Assembly: GCA_963810945.1 (NCBI GenBank)
Contig: CAWEPI010000008.1
Span: forward strand, 806,001-870,000
Direction: 5' to 3'
Length of the DNA stretch: 64,000 bases
Source: JAOUEA01 sp963810945
GTDB taxonomy: Bacteria; Actinomycetota; UBA4738; HRBIN12
Shown here: positions 1 through 7,806 of the stretch, in pieces
Numbering within the stretch: position 1 is the stretch's first letter
Layout of the letters: every line of letters starts with the position of its first letter
Notes under the pieces: model-generated
The model's input: the letters and a program-made list of their open reading frames with translations, nothing else
What the model was told of the DNA's origin: nothing
Database searches by the model: none
Made by a program: the position numbers and the translations under genes

Positions 1-618
1 CCACTCCCGCCACCAGGCGTCGGTCTCCTCGACGGCCGTGGATGGGTCGATCGGATCCGGGAGCGGTCCCCACGGCGAGTAGTAGGTCAGGACGAACCCC
101 ACCGCGTCGCCCTCGTTCACCGAGAAGGTGGCCGCGTGATGGTCTTCCTGGACACGCAGCGGGATGTCGCCGCGCAGCTCGATCGCCTCCGGGCCGGCCC
201 CCACCGTGACGACCCCTTCCCCCGCGCCACCCCAAGGCCGCGTCTTGCCGTAGTCGAACCGTGGCTTGAACCGCGTCGTGACCGTCACGGACCCCCTGAT
301 GCCCTGCACCACGCGGACGAGACGGGGGTCGGTGTCACGGCTGGGCATGCAATCCACCACCCGGACCACACCGTCGGCTGTCTCGAAGTCGGTCTCGAGG
401 ACGAGGCTCTGCGGCCGGTAGCGCCTCGCCGTCGCGATGATCCTCCCGTCGGGGGCGATGCTCCAGAACCCGTTGTCCGGGGTTCCGAGCAAGGAAGCGA
501 AGCACGCCGGGGAATCGAACCGCGGGAGACAGAGCCAGTCGACCGACCCGTCGAGCCCGACGAGCGCCGAGGTGTGGAGGTCACCGATGAGTGCGTAGTC
601 CTCGATCCGAAGCGCCAT
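1..618 (-). CDS. GH15-type glycosidase (glucoamylase/trehalase-like), C-terminus cut off by window edge
   Basis: About 206 N-terminal residues are readable, starting from ATG at 618 with a GGGAGG ribosome site 5-6 bases upstream. The start MALRIEDYALIGDLHTSALV, followed by GSVDWLCLPRFDSPACFASLLG, is the typical N-terminal beta-sandwich domain of bacterial GH15 glucoamylase/trehalase-like proteins (usually about 600 residues). The catalytic (alpha/alpha)6 barrel would lie beyond base 1, so the active-site acids cannot be inspected. It diverges from the P-type ATPase. Known members hydrolyse trehalose or alpha-glucans in the cytoplasm; the substrate here is not determinable. Family assignment is firm, function is not. 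Confidence 0.88.
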   Translation of the reverse strand, partial: MALRIEDYALIGDLHTSALVGLDGSVDWLCLPRFDSPACFASLLGTPDNGFWSIAPDGRIIATARRYRPQSLVLETDFETADGVVRVVDCMPSRDTDPRLVRVVQGIRGSVTVTTRFKPRFDYGKTRPWGGAGEGVVTVGAGPEAIELRGDIPLRVQEDHHAATFSVNEGDAVGFVLTYYSPWGPLPDPIDPSTAVEETDAWWREW

Positions 619-741
619 CGTGACCTCCCGACCCTCCCCCTAGGCGCACATCATGCCAGCGGTGAGCGCTTCCGGCTCGAGGGGGATGGCAGGCGCACGG
701 ATGGCCTGAGTCGCGGTGTACCCGCGGGTAGGCTCTTGCGC

Positions 742-3105
742 ATGAGTGACCCCGCACGTGGGCTGACGACCGCGGAGGTCGCGGAGCGTGTCGCATCGGG
801 CCGTGTGAACGATGTGCCGACCGCCCCCACCCGCACCGTCTCGCAGATCGTGCGGGCCAACATCTTCACGCGGTTCAACGCGATCTTGGGCGCGATGCTC
901 GCGATCATCATCGTGGTCGGCCCGGTGCAGGATGCGCTCTTCGGGTTCGTGCTGGTCGCGAACGCCGCCATCGGGATCGTGCAGGAACTGCGCGCGAAGC
1001 ACACCCTCGACCGGCTCACGTTGCTCACGGCCCCCAAGGCGCACGTGGTGCGCGACGGCGAGACCCGCGAGCTCCCCGTCTCGCAGGTGGTCCAGGACGA
1101 CGTGCTCGACCTGGTGGCGGGCTCCCAGATCGTGGTGGACGGCGAGGTCGTGCACACCGACGGCCTGGAGATCGACGAATCGCTCCTCACGGGCGAGGCG
1201 GATCCGATCCTCAAGCGGGATGGCGAGGAGGTGCTCTCGGGCTCGTTCGTGGCCGCCGGCGCCGGTCGCTACCGGGCCACGCGCGTGGGCGCCGAAGCCT
1301 ACGCCGCCAAGCTCGCGGAGGACGCCCGGCGCTTCACGCTCACGCGCTCCGAGCTCCGCAGCGGCATCGACAAGATCCTCACGTACGTCACGTACGCGAT
1401 CGTGCCCACCGCCGCGCTGCTCTTCTTCAGTCAGCTTCGTTCGCACGATTCGTGGCGCGCGGCGGTCTCCGGCGCGGTGGCCGGCACCGTGGCGATGGTC
1501 CCGGAGGGCCTGGTGCTCCTCACGTCGCTGGCCTTCGCCGTCGCGGTGGTGCGGCTCGCGCGACGGCGTGTGCTCGTCCAGGAGCTCCCGGCCGTGGAAG
1601 GGCTCGCGCGCGTCGACGTGCTCTGCATCGACAAGACGGGGACGCTCACCGAGGGGAAGCTCACGGTGCGAAGCGTCGAGCCGGTGGACGGCGCGGCGGC
1701 GGACGACGTGCTGGGCGCGATCGCGGCGCACGATGCGGCGCCCAACGCCACGATGCGCGCGATCGCCGAGCGGTATCCACAGGCGCCGGCGGGCTGGGAG
1801 GAGACCGGCTCGGTCCCGTTCTCGTCGGCCCGCAAGTGGAGCGCGGCCGCGTTCGACGGTCACGGCGCCTGGATCCTCGGCGCGCCCGACGTGCTGCTCA
1901 GCGGGATCGAGGGGCACGACGACGTCCGCGCCACGGTGCAACGCGAGTCCGAGGCCGGTCACCGGGTGGTGCTGCTCGCGTCGGCGTCCGCCCTCGCCGG
2001 CGACGACCTCCCCGCACGGCTCACACCCGCCGCGGTCGTGGTGCTCGGTGACCGCGCGCGCCCCGATGCCGCCGGGACGCTTCGCTACTTCGCCGAGCAA
2101 GGCGTGCGGGTGAAGGTGATCTCCGGTGACGACCCACGCACCGTCGACGCGATCGCGCGCGAGCTCGGCTTGGAGGACGCCGGCGAGCCCGTCGACGCCC
2201 GCACGCTGCCCGAGGACCGGGAGGAGCTCGGAGGCATCCTCGAGCAGCACTCGGTGTTCGGCCGCGTGACGCCGCAGCAGAAGCGCGCGATGGTGCTGGC
2301 CCTGCAGGCCCACGGCCACACGGTGGCGATGACGGGCGACGGCGTGAACGACGCGCTCGCCCTGAAGGACGCGGACATCGGCGTGGCGATGGGTTCGGGC
2401 AGCGACGCGACGCGCGCTGTCGCACAGCTGGTCCTGCTCGACTCCACCTTCGACGCGCTCCCCTCGGTGGTGGCCGAGGGCCGTCGTGTGCTCGGCAACA
2501 TCGAACGCACCTCCGGCCTCTACCTGAACAAGACTGTCTACGCGATGCTGATCTCGCTCGCGATCGGCGTGGCGGGGTTCGCCTTCCCGTTCCTCCCGCG
2601 GCACCTGACGCTGGTGGGCGCGATCACGATCGGCATCCCCTCGTTCTTCCTCGCCCTCGCGCCCAACACGGACCGGTTCCGCCCCGGCTTCGTGAACCGC
2701 GTGCTGCGGTTCGCGATCCCCACGGGCACCCTCGCCGCGGCGGCCACGTTCCTCGCGTACACCGTGGCCACGAACGAGGCGGGCGTGACGCTCCGCGAGG
2801 CGCAGACGACCGCGGTGATGGTGCTGACGTGGATCGGGCTGCTCGTGCTCTCGATCCTGGCTGCGCCGCTCACGCGTGACCGGCTGATCCTGATCTGGTC
2901 GATGGCGGGGCTCTTCCTCCTGGTCCTGAACCTTCCCGCGACACGTGCGTTCTTCGCGCTCGAGATCCCACCGCTGATCGTGTGGCTCGCGGGCTTCGGG
3001 ATCGCGGGGCTCACGTGGTCGTTCGCGCGGCTCTTCGTGCCGGGCGATCGCCCGGTGGGCTGGCGGGAGCGCGAGCGGGATCCGGCTGGACGTGCGGCTC
3101 GCTAG
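742..3105 (+). CDS. P-type cation-transporting ATPase, CtpE-like (probable Ca2+ uptake)
   Basis: This 787-residue inner-membrane ATPase is close to the usual CtpE length. The actuator loop LLTGEADPI is near residue 150, the phosphorylation motif DKTGTLT has Asp297, and the hinge TGDGVND lies near residue 533. The M4 segment carries PEGL, as in Ca2+-type P2 pumps, rather than the CPx motif of heavy-metal pumps, and there is no N-terminal metal-binding domain. The reading frame extends upstream to 136, but homology begins at the ATG at 742, where TAGGCT (729-734) lies 7 bases before the start, as expected for a leaderless transcript. Ca2+ specificity is inferred from mycobacterial CtpE. Confidence 0.9.
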   Translation: MSDPARGLTTAEVAERVASGRVNDVPTAPTRTVSQIVRANIFTRFNAILGAMLAIIIVVGPVQDALFGFVLVANAAIGIVQELRAKHTLDRLTLLTAPKAHVVRDGETRELPVSQVVQDDVLDLVAGSQIVVDGEVVHTDGLEIDESLLTGEADPILKRDGEEVLSGSFVAAGAGRYRATRVGAEAYAAKLAEDARRFTLTRSELRSGIDKILTYVTYAIVPTAALLFFSQLRSHDSWRAAVSGAVAGTVAMVPEGLVLLTSLAFAVAVVRLARRRVLVQELPAVEGLARVDVLCIDKTGTLTEGKLTVRSVEPVDGAAADDVLGAIAAHDAAPNATMRAIAERYPQAPAGWEETGSVPFSSARKWSAAAFDGHGAWILGAPDVLLSGIEGHDDVRATVQRESEAGHRVVLLASASALAGDDLPARLTPAAVVVLGDRARPDAAGTLRYFAEQGVRVKVISGDDPRTVDAIARELGLEDAGEPVDARTLPEDREELGGILEQHSVFGRVTPQQKRAMVLALQAHGHTVAMTGDGVNDALALKDADIGVAMGSGSDATRAVAQLVLLDSTFDALPSVVAEGRRVLGNIERTSGLYLNKTVYAMLISLAIGVAGFAFPFLPRHLTLVGAITIGIPSFFLALAPNTDRFRPGFVNRVLRFAIPTGTLAAAATFLAYTVATNEAGVTLREAQTTAVMVLTWIGLLVLSILAAPLTRDRLILIWSMAGLFLLVLNLPATRAFFALEIPPLIVWLAGFGIAGLTWSFARLFVPGDRPVGWRERERDPAGRAAR

Positions 3106-3112
3106 CGCGGCC

Positions 3113-3769
3113 TCAGTGGAGTAACCCGATCCTCGACGGCGGCCAGATGATGACCTCCGCCTTCCCGATCACCTTGTCGATGGGGATGAACCCGAGGCCG
3201 AAGCGCGAGTCGAGCGAGTTCCCGCGGTTGTCGCCCATCACGAACAGGCTTCCTTCGGGCACAGGTGTCTTCGGGAAGTCCTCGGTCCGCTGCGTGAGGT
3301 ACGGCTCGTCGAGCTTCTGCCCGTTCACGTACACGCTGCCCCCCTTTGCCCACACCGTGTCGCCGGGGAGTCCGATCACCCGCTTGATGAAGTCCTCGTT
3401 CTCGGGCTTCTGCACGCCGAGCCCTTCGAACATCCAGTGGAAGAACCCGCCGATCGCCCCGCGATCCGGTTGCGCCTTCGGGTTGGGGTCGGAGAACACC
3501 ACGATGTCGCCGCGCCGGGGATCGTGGAAGTAGTAGGGGATCTTCAGCACGAGCACGCGGTCGCCGGGCATCAGCGTGGGCTCCATCGAGCCCGACGGGA
3601 TGAAGAAGGCCTGCACCAGGAAGGTCTTGATCAGCAGGGCCAGGATGAAGGCCATCAGGATCAAGCCCGGCAGCTCCCCCATGAACCGGAGGATCGGGTT
3701 GCGCTGCTTCTCGGGTGGGCTCTTGGGCTTCGGCTGATCGAGCGACGTGCGCTCGGGGGTCGTCGTCAC
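3113..3769 (-). CDS. lepB: Signal peptidase I
   Basis: This 218-residue type I signal peptidase cleaves Sec/Tat leader peptides at the outer face of the membrane. A charged, Pro/Lys-rich N-terminus (1-28) precedes one membrane anchor (about 33-57). The catalytic Ser61 is in PSGSMEPT, the general-base Lys is in KRVIGLPGD, and box E is GDNRGNSLDSR. I chose the GTG at 3769; the longer frame to 4120 runs into the neighbouring modC gene. It lies 37 bases downstream of modC on the same strand and converges with the ATPase, with 7 bases between the stops. Assignment is secure. Confidence 0.95.
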   Translation of the reverse strand: MTTTPERTSLDQPKPKSPPEKQRNPILRFMGELPGLILMAFILALLIKTFLVQAFFIPSGSMEPTLMPGDRVLVLKIPYYFHDPRRGDIVVFSDPNPKAQPDRGAIGGFFHWMFEGLGVQKPENEDFIKRVIGLPGDTVWAKGGSVYVNGQKLDEPYLTQRTEDFPKTPVPEGSLFVMGDNRGNSLDSRFGLGFIPIDKVIGKAEVIIWPPSRIGLLH

Positions 3770-3806
3770 CCGCCAAGGGTACCTGCGGCTCGGAGCCGAT
3801 GCGGGC

Positions 3807-4880
3807 TCAGGCGGGGAGCTGCAGCACGAGCTCCACGGCCTTGCACGAGGCCCAGATCTCCGCACCCTCGTGTAGGCCGAGTCGCGTGACGGACCCCAGC
3901 GTGACCTCGGCCACGATCGGTGGCGCAGACGCGATCCGCACCCGGGCGCGTTCCCCCTCGACCGACACCGCCGCCACCTCGCCATGCAGCACGTTGCGCG
4001 CCGACCCCCCTTCGGGGCGCACGGTGTGGAGCACGACTTCGGCGGGCCGCAGCGTGGCGGTGACGCCTTCGAGCGGCTGCCGGGGGAGCTCCACCGGCCA
4101 CGCCACGACGAGCTCGCCATCGTCGGTGACGAGCCGTCCCGCGCCTTCGTCCAACGGCTCGAGCCTCCCGGCGTAGAGGTTCAAGCCCACCAGGTCGGCC
4201 ACGTACGACGAGCGCGGCGCCTCCCGGATCGCGGCCGGCGTGCCCGCCTGCGTGACGCGGCCGTCCTCGAGCACGACGAGACGATCCGCCAGCGTCATCG
4301 CTTCGACCGGATCGTGCGTGACGAGGAGGCGCACGCCCGGGAAGGCGGCGAGCGTCGTGCGCAGGAGCGGGCGCAGCTGTGCGCGTGCCTGCACGTCGAG
4401 CGCGGACGTGGGCTCGTCCAGCAGCAGCAGCGTCGGTTCGTCGATCAGCGCGCGCGCGAGCGCGACGCGCTGCCCCTCCCCGCCGGAGAGGTCCGCCGGC
4501 CGCGCGTGCATGCGCGCCTCGGGGAGACCCAGCCGGGCGAGGAGCGCGCGCGCGCGATCCCGTGCCGCCTGCTTCGCGATGCCGCGGGCTCGCAGGGGGA
4601 ACGCGGCGTTCTCCATGGCGGAGAGGTGTGGGAACAGGCGCAGGTCCTGGAAGACGACGCCGATCGGCCGGCGTTCGGGTGGGAGCGTTGATACGTCGAT
4701 GCCTTCCAGGCTCAGGTGCGTCTCCCCGTCCTCCGTCAAGCCCGCCACCGCCTGGACGAACGTCGACTTGCCCGATCCGTTGGGGCCGATGAGCGCCACG
4801 GTCTCTCCCGGCTCGGCGTCGAGCGCGGCGTCGAGCGAGAACCCGTCGCGGCGGAGCCGGACCTCGGCGTGCAGGCTCAT
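3807..4880 (-). CDS. modC: Molybdate ABC transporter ATP-binding protein ModC
   Basis: This 357-residue ATPase energises molybdate or tungstate import with ModB. Walker A is GPNGSGKST, the signature is LSGGEGQR, Walker B is LLLLDEPTSALD and the H-loop is VTHD. After about residue 225 comes an oxyanion-binding TOBE/Mop-type domain (GVTATLRPAEVVLHTV and what follows), which separates ModC from generic import ATPases. The ATG at 4880 overlaps the modB stop by 4 bases (ATGA), giving tight operon coupling. The upstream in-frame extension to 5561 is antisense-like shadow within modB. Confidence 0.93.
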   Translation of the reverse strand: MSLHAEVRLRRDGFSLDAALDAEPGETVALIGPNGSGKSTFVQAVAGLTEDGETHLSLEGIDVSTLPPERRPIGVVFQDLRLFPHLSAMENAAFPLRARGIAKQAARDRARALLARLGLPEARMHARPADLSGGEGQRVALARALIDEPTLLLLDEPTSALDVQARAQLRPLLRTTLAAFPGVRLLVTHDPVEAMTLADRLVVLEDGRVTQAGTPAAIREAPRSSYVADLVGLNLYAGRLEPLDEGAGRLVTDDGELVVAWPVELPRQPLEGVTATLRPAEVVLHTVRPEGGSARNVLHGEVAAVSVEGERARVRIASAPPIVAEVTLGSVTRLGLHEGAEIWASCKAVELVLQLPA

Positions 4881-5668
4881 CGCGTCCACAGCCGGTCGCG
4901 CAGCAGGACCAGCACCACGAGGGAAAGCGCCACCAGCAGCAGCGAGAGCAGCACGGCGGCGCCCGGGTCCGTCTGCCGCGCTTGGTACACGGCGAGCGGC
5001 AGCGTCTGTGTGCGCCCCGCGAGGTTCCCCGCGAACGTGATGGTGGCGCCGAACTCCCCGAGCGCGCGCGCCCACGCGAGGACGATCCCGGCCGCCAGCT
5101 GAGGTGCGAGCATGGGGAGCGTGACCCTGCGGAAGGCGTATCCGCGCGATGCGCCCGCCGCCGCCGCCGCGTCCTCCAGTCGCGGATCGAGCGACCGGAG
5201 TCCGGCCTCCGCCGCGATCACGAAGAGCGGGATCGAGACGAACGTCGCGGCCACGACGGCCCCCGCAGTGGTGAACGGCAGCTGGATCCCGAGCGCGCTG
5301 CGGAGCCACCTTCCGGCCACGCCGCTCCTCCCGAGCGCCTCGAGCAACGCGATCCCCCCGACCACCGGAGGCAGCACGATGGGGAGGATCACCACCGCGC
5401 GCAGCAGGTTCCTCCCGCGGAAGCGGCCGCGTGCCAGGACCCACGCGATCGGCAACCCGAAGAGCGCGGAGAAGAGGGCGGCCGTGAGCGAAACCTGGAG
5501 GCTGAGGCGGAACGCGGTCCAGGCGCCGCTGTCGGTGAGCACCTCGCCCACGTGACCCCACGGTGCGCGGATCAGGAGCGCCAGCAGCGGCACGGCGACG
5601 AACGCCGTCCCGATCGCCGCCATCGCGACGACGAGCGGGTGGAGCCGGCGCGGCGCACTCACGGTCAT
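4877..5668 (-). CDS. modB: Molybdate ABC transporter permease ModB
   Basis: This 263-residue integral membrane protein has about six hydrophobic segments and the binding-protein-dependent permease EAA loop around residues 163-200 (EDAAAAAGASRGYAFRRVTL). The later GEFGATITFAGN is characteristic of the ModB/CysT permease group. It forms the channel for molybdate with ModC and receives substrate from ModA. It overlaps both neighbours by 4 bases, so modA-modB-modC is translationally coupled. Start ATG at 5668. Confidence 0.93.
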   Translation of the reverse strand: MTVSAPRRLHPLVVAMAAIGTAFVAVPLLALLIRAPWGHVGEVLTDSGAWTAFRLSLQVSLTAALFSALFGLPIAWVLARGRFRGRNLLRAVVILPIVLPPVVGGIALLEALGRSGVAGRWLRSALGIQLPFTTAGAVVAATFVSIPLFVIAAEAGLRSLDPRLEDAAAAAGASRGYAFRRVTLPMLAPQLAAGIVLAWARALGEFGATITFAGNLAGRTQTLPLAVYQARQTDPGAAVLLSLLLVALSLVVLVLLRDRLWTR

Positions 5669-6453
5669 GCCGCGGGCGGCGGCAGGAACTGGAACGAATG
5701 CAGGGTCGCCTGAGCTTCCGGTCCCGTGACGTAGTCGACGAAAGCCTGAGCCAGCGTGCCGTTGCTGCTCCCCGCGATGACGGCGATCGGATAGGTGGCG
5801 ATCACGTTCACGTCGTCAGGGATCTCGACCGCATCCACGTCGGACGATACCGACGACACATAGACGATGCCGGCATCAGCCTCACCCGCGGTGACCTTCG
5901 CGACCACTGAAGCCTCGTCCTCCTCGTTGGAGACGATGTTCGGGGTCACGCTCTTCAGCAATCCCGCGGACTTCAGGCTCTCGCGCGCGTAGTCACCCAC
6001 GGGCACGCCGGGCGCCGCCAGCACGAGTTGGACCCCCGGGTCGGCGAGGTCGGCGTACGTCTTGATGTTCGCCGGGTTGTCGGTCGGCGTGATCACCACG
6101 AGTCCGTTCTGTGCGAAGTCCACCCGCCCCGTGACGCCGGTCTTCTTCTGCACGTCGTCCATCCACGTGCCGCTGGCCGAGGCGAACACGTCGGCGGTGC
6201 CCTCGGACTCGATCTGCGCAGCGAGTCCGTCGCTCGGTCCGAAGTTGAAGGTCACCGTGGTACCCGCGTTCGCGGTCTGGAAGTCCTTGCCGATCTGCGT
6301 GAAGGCCGCGGTGAGCGAGGAGGCCGCGAAAACGATGAGTTCCGTGGAGGTGCCTTCCGACGATCCAGAACCGGACGGCGAGGCGTCGTCGTTGGATGTG
6401 CACGCCGCGGTCAGGAACGCGAGGCAGACGACGGGGACGAGGAGTCGCTTCAC
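5665..6453 (-). CDS. modA: Molybdate-binding lipoprotein ModA
   Basis: This 262-residue substrate-binding lipoprotein has a signal peptide ending in the lipobox LTAAC (Cys18), followed by a Ser/Gly-rich tether and the ModA fold. VFAASSLTAAF near the N-terminus supplies oxyanion-contacting serines, and GPSDGLAAQIESEGTADVFASAS is the typical second ligand loop. It captures molybdate or tungstate outside the membrane and delivers it to ModB. It is the first gene of modABC, with a plausible promoter just upstream (6486-6515). Confidence 0.93.
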   Translation of the reverse strand: MKRLLVPVVCLAFLTAACTSNDDASPSGSGSSEGTSTELIVFAASSLTAAFTQIGKDFQTANAGTTVTFNFGPSDGLAAQIESEGTADVFASASGTWMDDVQKKTGVTGRVDFAQNGLVVITPTDNPANIKTYADLADPGVQLVLAAPGVPVGDYARESLKSAGLLKSVTPNIVSNEEDEASVVAKVTAGEADAGIVYVSSVSSDVDAVEIPDDVNVIATYPIAVIAGSSNGTLAQAFVDYVTGPEAQATLHSFQFLPPPAA

Positions 6454-6485
6454 GTTGGCTTCCCTTCGCTCGAGATGGGACGATG

Positions 6486-6526
6486 ACTATACAGAGTCCA
6501 TGCTTGTGATACCAAGGGAAACCTGG
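6486..6526 (-). promoter_or_regulatory. Candidate modABC promoter with overlapping imperfect palindrome
   Basis: On the minus strand, TTGGTA (complement of 6510-6515) and TATAGT (complement of 6486-6491) are separated by 18 bases, close to sigma-70 consensus and well placed for modA. An imperfect palindrome, ACCAAGG then GAAA then CCTGGT at 6511-6526, overlaps the -35 box. It is a possible operator for the MerR-Mop regulator encoded nearby. It does not resemble the E. coli ModE box. The promoter is seen in sequence; operator function is inferred. Confidence 0.5.
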
Positions 6527-6576
6527 TGTGAGATAGGCAATACACTGTGGCAGTCATCGGAGCCCAGAGGGGAGCG

Positions 6577-6783
6577 ATGGAGACGAGCGCCAGGAATCAG
6601 CTTCGGGGGACCGTAACGTCAGTGAGGATGGGCGCGGTGATGGCGGAGGTCGTCGTCGACGTGAATGGCGCACAAGTGGTCGCCGCCATCACGAAGGAGT
6701 CGGCCGAGCGCCTGGGCCTGGTCGATGGCAAGTCGGTGACCGCCATCATCAAGGCGACCGACGTGATGATCGGCGTGAGCTGA
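6577..6783 (+). CDS. Mop-type molybdate-binding protein (single TOBE domain)
   Basis: This 68-residue cytoplasmic protein is a single Mop/TOBE domain. ARNQLRGTV at the N-terminus, AAITKESAERLGL in the middle and IKATDVMIGV at the end match molbindin-like proteins that store or buffer molybdate as oligomers. I chose the ATG at 6577, preceded by AGGGGAG; a GTG at 6547 would add ten residues without homology. It diverges from modABC and converges on the MerR-Mop regulator, so storage, uptake and sensing sit together. Confidence 0.85.
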   Translation: METSARNQLRGTVTSVRMGAVMAEVVVDVNGAQVVAAITKESAERLGLVDGKSVTAIIKATDVMIGVS

Positions 6784-6785
6784 CC

Positions 6786-7175
6786 CTACTCGGGCAGGTT
6801 CACCATCACGCTGGTGGCCTTCACCGTGGCCACGGCCTCCATCCCCACCTCGAGCCCGAGCTGATCCACGGCTTCGCGCGTGATGAACGCGAGCACCCGG
6901 TGCGGCCCCGCCTGGATCTCCACGGTGGCAGACAGCTCGTCCCGCTTGATCTCGGTGATCACACCCGGGAAGCGGTTGCGTGCGCTCCCGGCGACGATGG
7001 GCTGGTGGCCGCTGCGCTCCGAGAGCAGCCGGGCGACCTCGGCGGCCGGCACCTCGCGCTGCCCGCCGGCGGTGCGGTGCGTCGTGAGCTTGCCCTCGCG
7101 CTCCCATCGGCGCAGCGTCTCGACGCGCACGCCCAGCGCCTTCGCGGCCTCGCCGATCCGATAGGTGTCCGCCAT
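6786..7175 (-). CDS. MerR-type HTH/Mop fusion regulator, probable molybdate sensor
   Basis: This 129-residue one-component regulator has a MerR/excisionase-like helix-turn-helix at residues 4-50 (YRIGEAAKALGVRVETLRRW) joined to a Mop/TOBE domain at about 64-129 (SARNRFPGVITEIK, ITREAVDQLGL, VKATSVMVNL). The design implies molybdate binding by the TOBE half and DNA binding by the HTH half, serving the ModE role in a different architecture. TATCCT lies 8 bases upstream of the ATG, close to leaderless spacing. The likely target is the modA promoter region; this is inference. Confidence 0.85.
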   Translation of the reverse strand: MADTYRIGEAAKALGVRVETLRRWEREGKLTTHRTAGGQREVPAAEVARLLSERSGHQPIVAGSARNRFPGVITEIKRDELSATVEIQAGPHRVLAFITREAVDQLGLEVGMEAVATVKATSVMVNLPE

Positions 7176-7280
7176 CTCGCGGCAGGATAGCCCTGGACGC
7201 AGTTCCTGGCCGACGCGTAAACGCTCCCGGCTCCCGAACGCTCTGTCGTTCCGTGGTGATGCGATGCGACGGACGCGACG

Positions 7281-7806
7281 ATGATGATGACGACGGTGGG
7301 GGAGCGCGAGGTCGACGACGGGGCGGGGACCGGCTCAAGAACCGGCGCGCACGACTTCGCGCGCGTCTTCCGCGAGGACGGCCCCGGCCTCTGGCGCACG
7401 ATCTACGCGTTCACGGGCGGTCGGCGCGATATCACCGAGGACGTGGTGGCGGAGGCGTTCGCGCGCGCGATCGCGTACGGCGGCACCATCCGCGAGCCGC
7501 TCCCGTGGCTGTACCGGACGTCGTTCCGCTTGGCGCAGACCGAGCTGAAGAGCGAACGGCGATCGAGCACGCTCGGTCCGAGCAGGAGGATCTCGTGGAC
7601 CCTCCGGAGCTGGCCGGACTGATGGAAGCCCTCCGTCGGCTCTCGCCCAACCAGCGTGCGGCCGTGGTGCTCCGCTTCGAGGCCGATCTCCCGTCGACGA
7701 GGTCGCTCGGCGGATGGGCATCGCGTCACCCACGGTCCGCGTGCACATCCATCGCGCCCGCGCGCGGCTGCGCGCGTTGCTGGGCGCCGAGGAGGTGGAC
7801 GACTAG
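7281..7806 (+). pseudogene. ECF-type RNA polymerase sigma factor, broken by two single-base deletions as read
   Basis: An ECF sigma factor is spread over three frames. Frame one gives region 2 from 7281 to about 7558 (DFARVFREDGPGLWRTIYAF, then VVAEAFARAIAYGGT). Frame two gives the linker and first part of region 4 (ELAGLMEALRRLSPNQRAAV) to about 7690. Frame three gives the recognition helix (VDEVARRMGIASPTVRVHIH) and ends at TAG 7804-7806. Restoring one G near 7558 and one C in the CCC at 7690-7692 rebuilds a normal ECF protein of about 175 residues. The stop abuts the ATG of the next gene, supporting a former operon. Either a decayed gene or an assembly artefact. Confidence 0.8.

Noticed and set aside
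640..2604. Long open frame antisense to the P-type ATPase
   Set aside because: Low-complexity Arg/His/Glu-rich translation without domains; a GC-skew shadow of the real gene.
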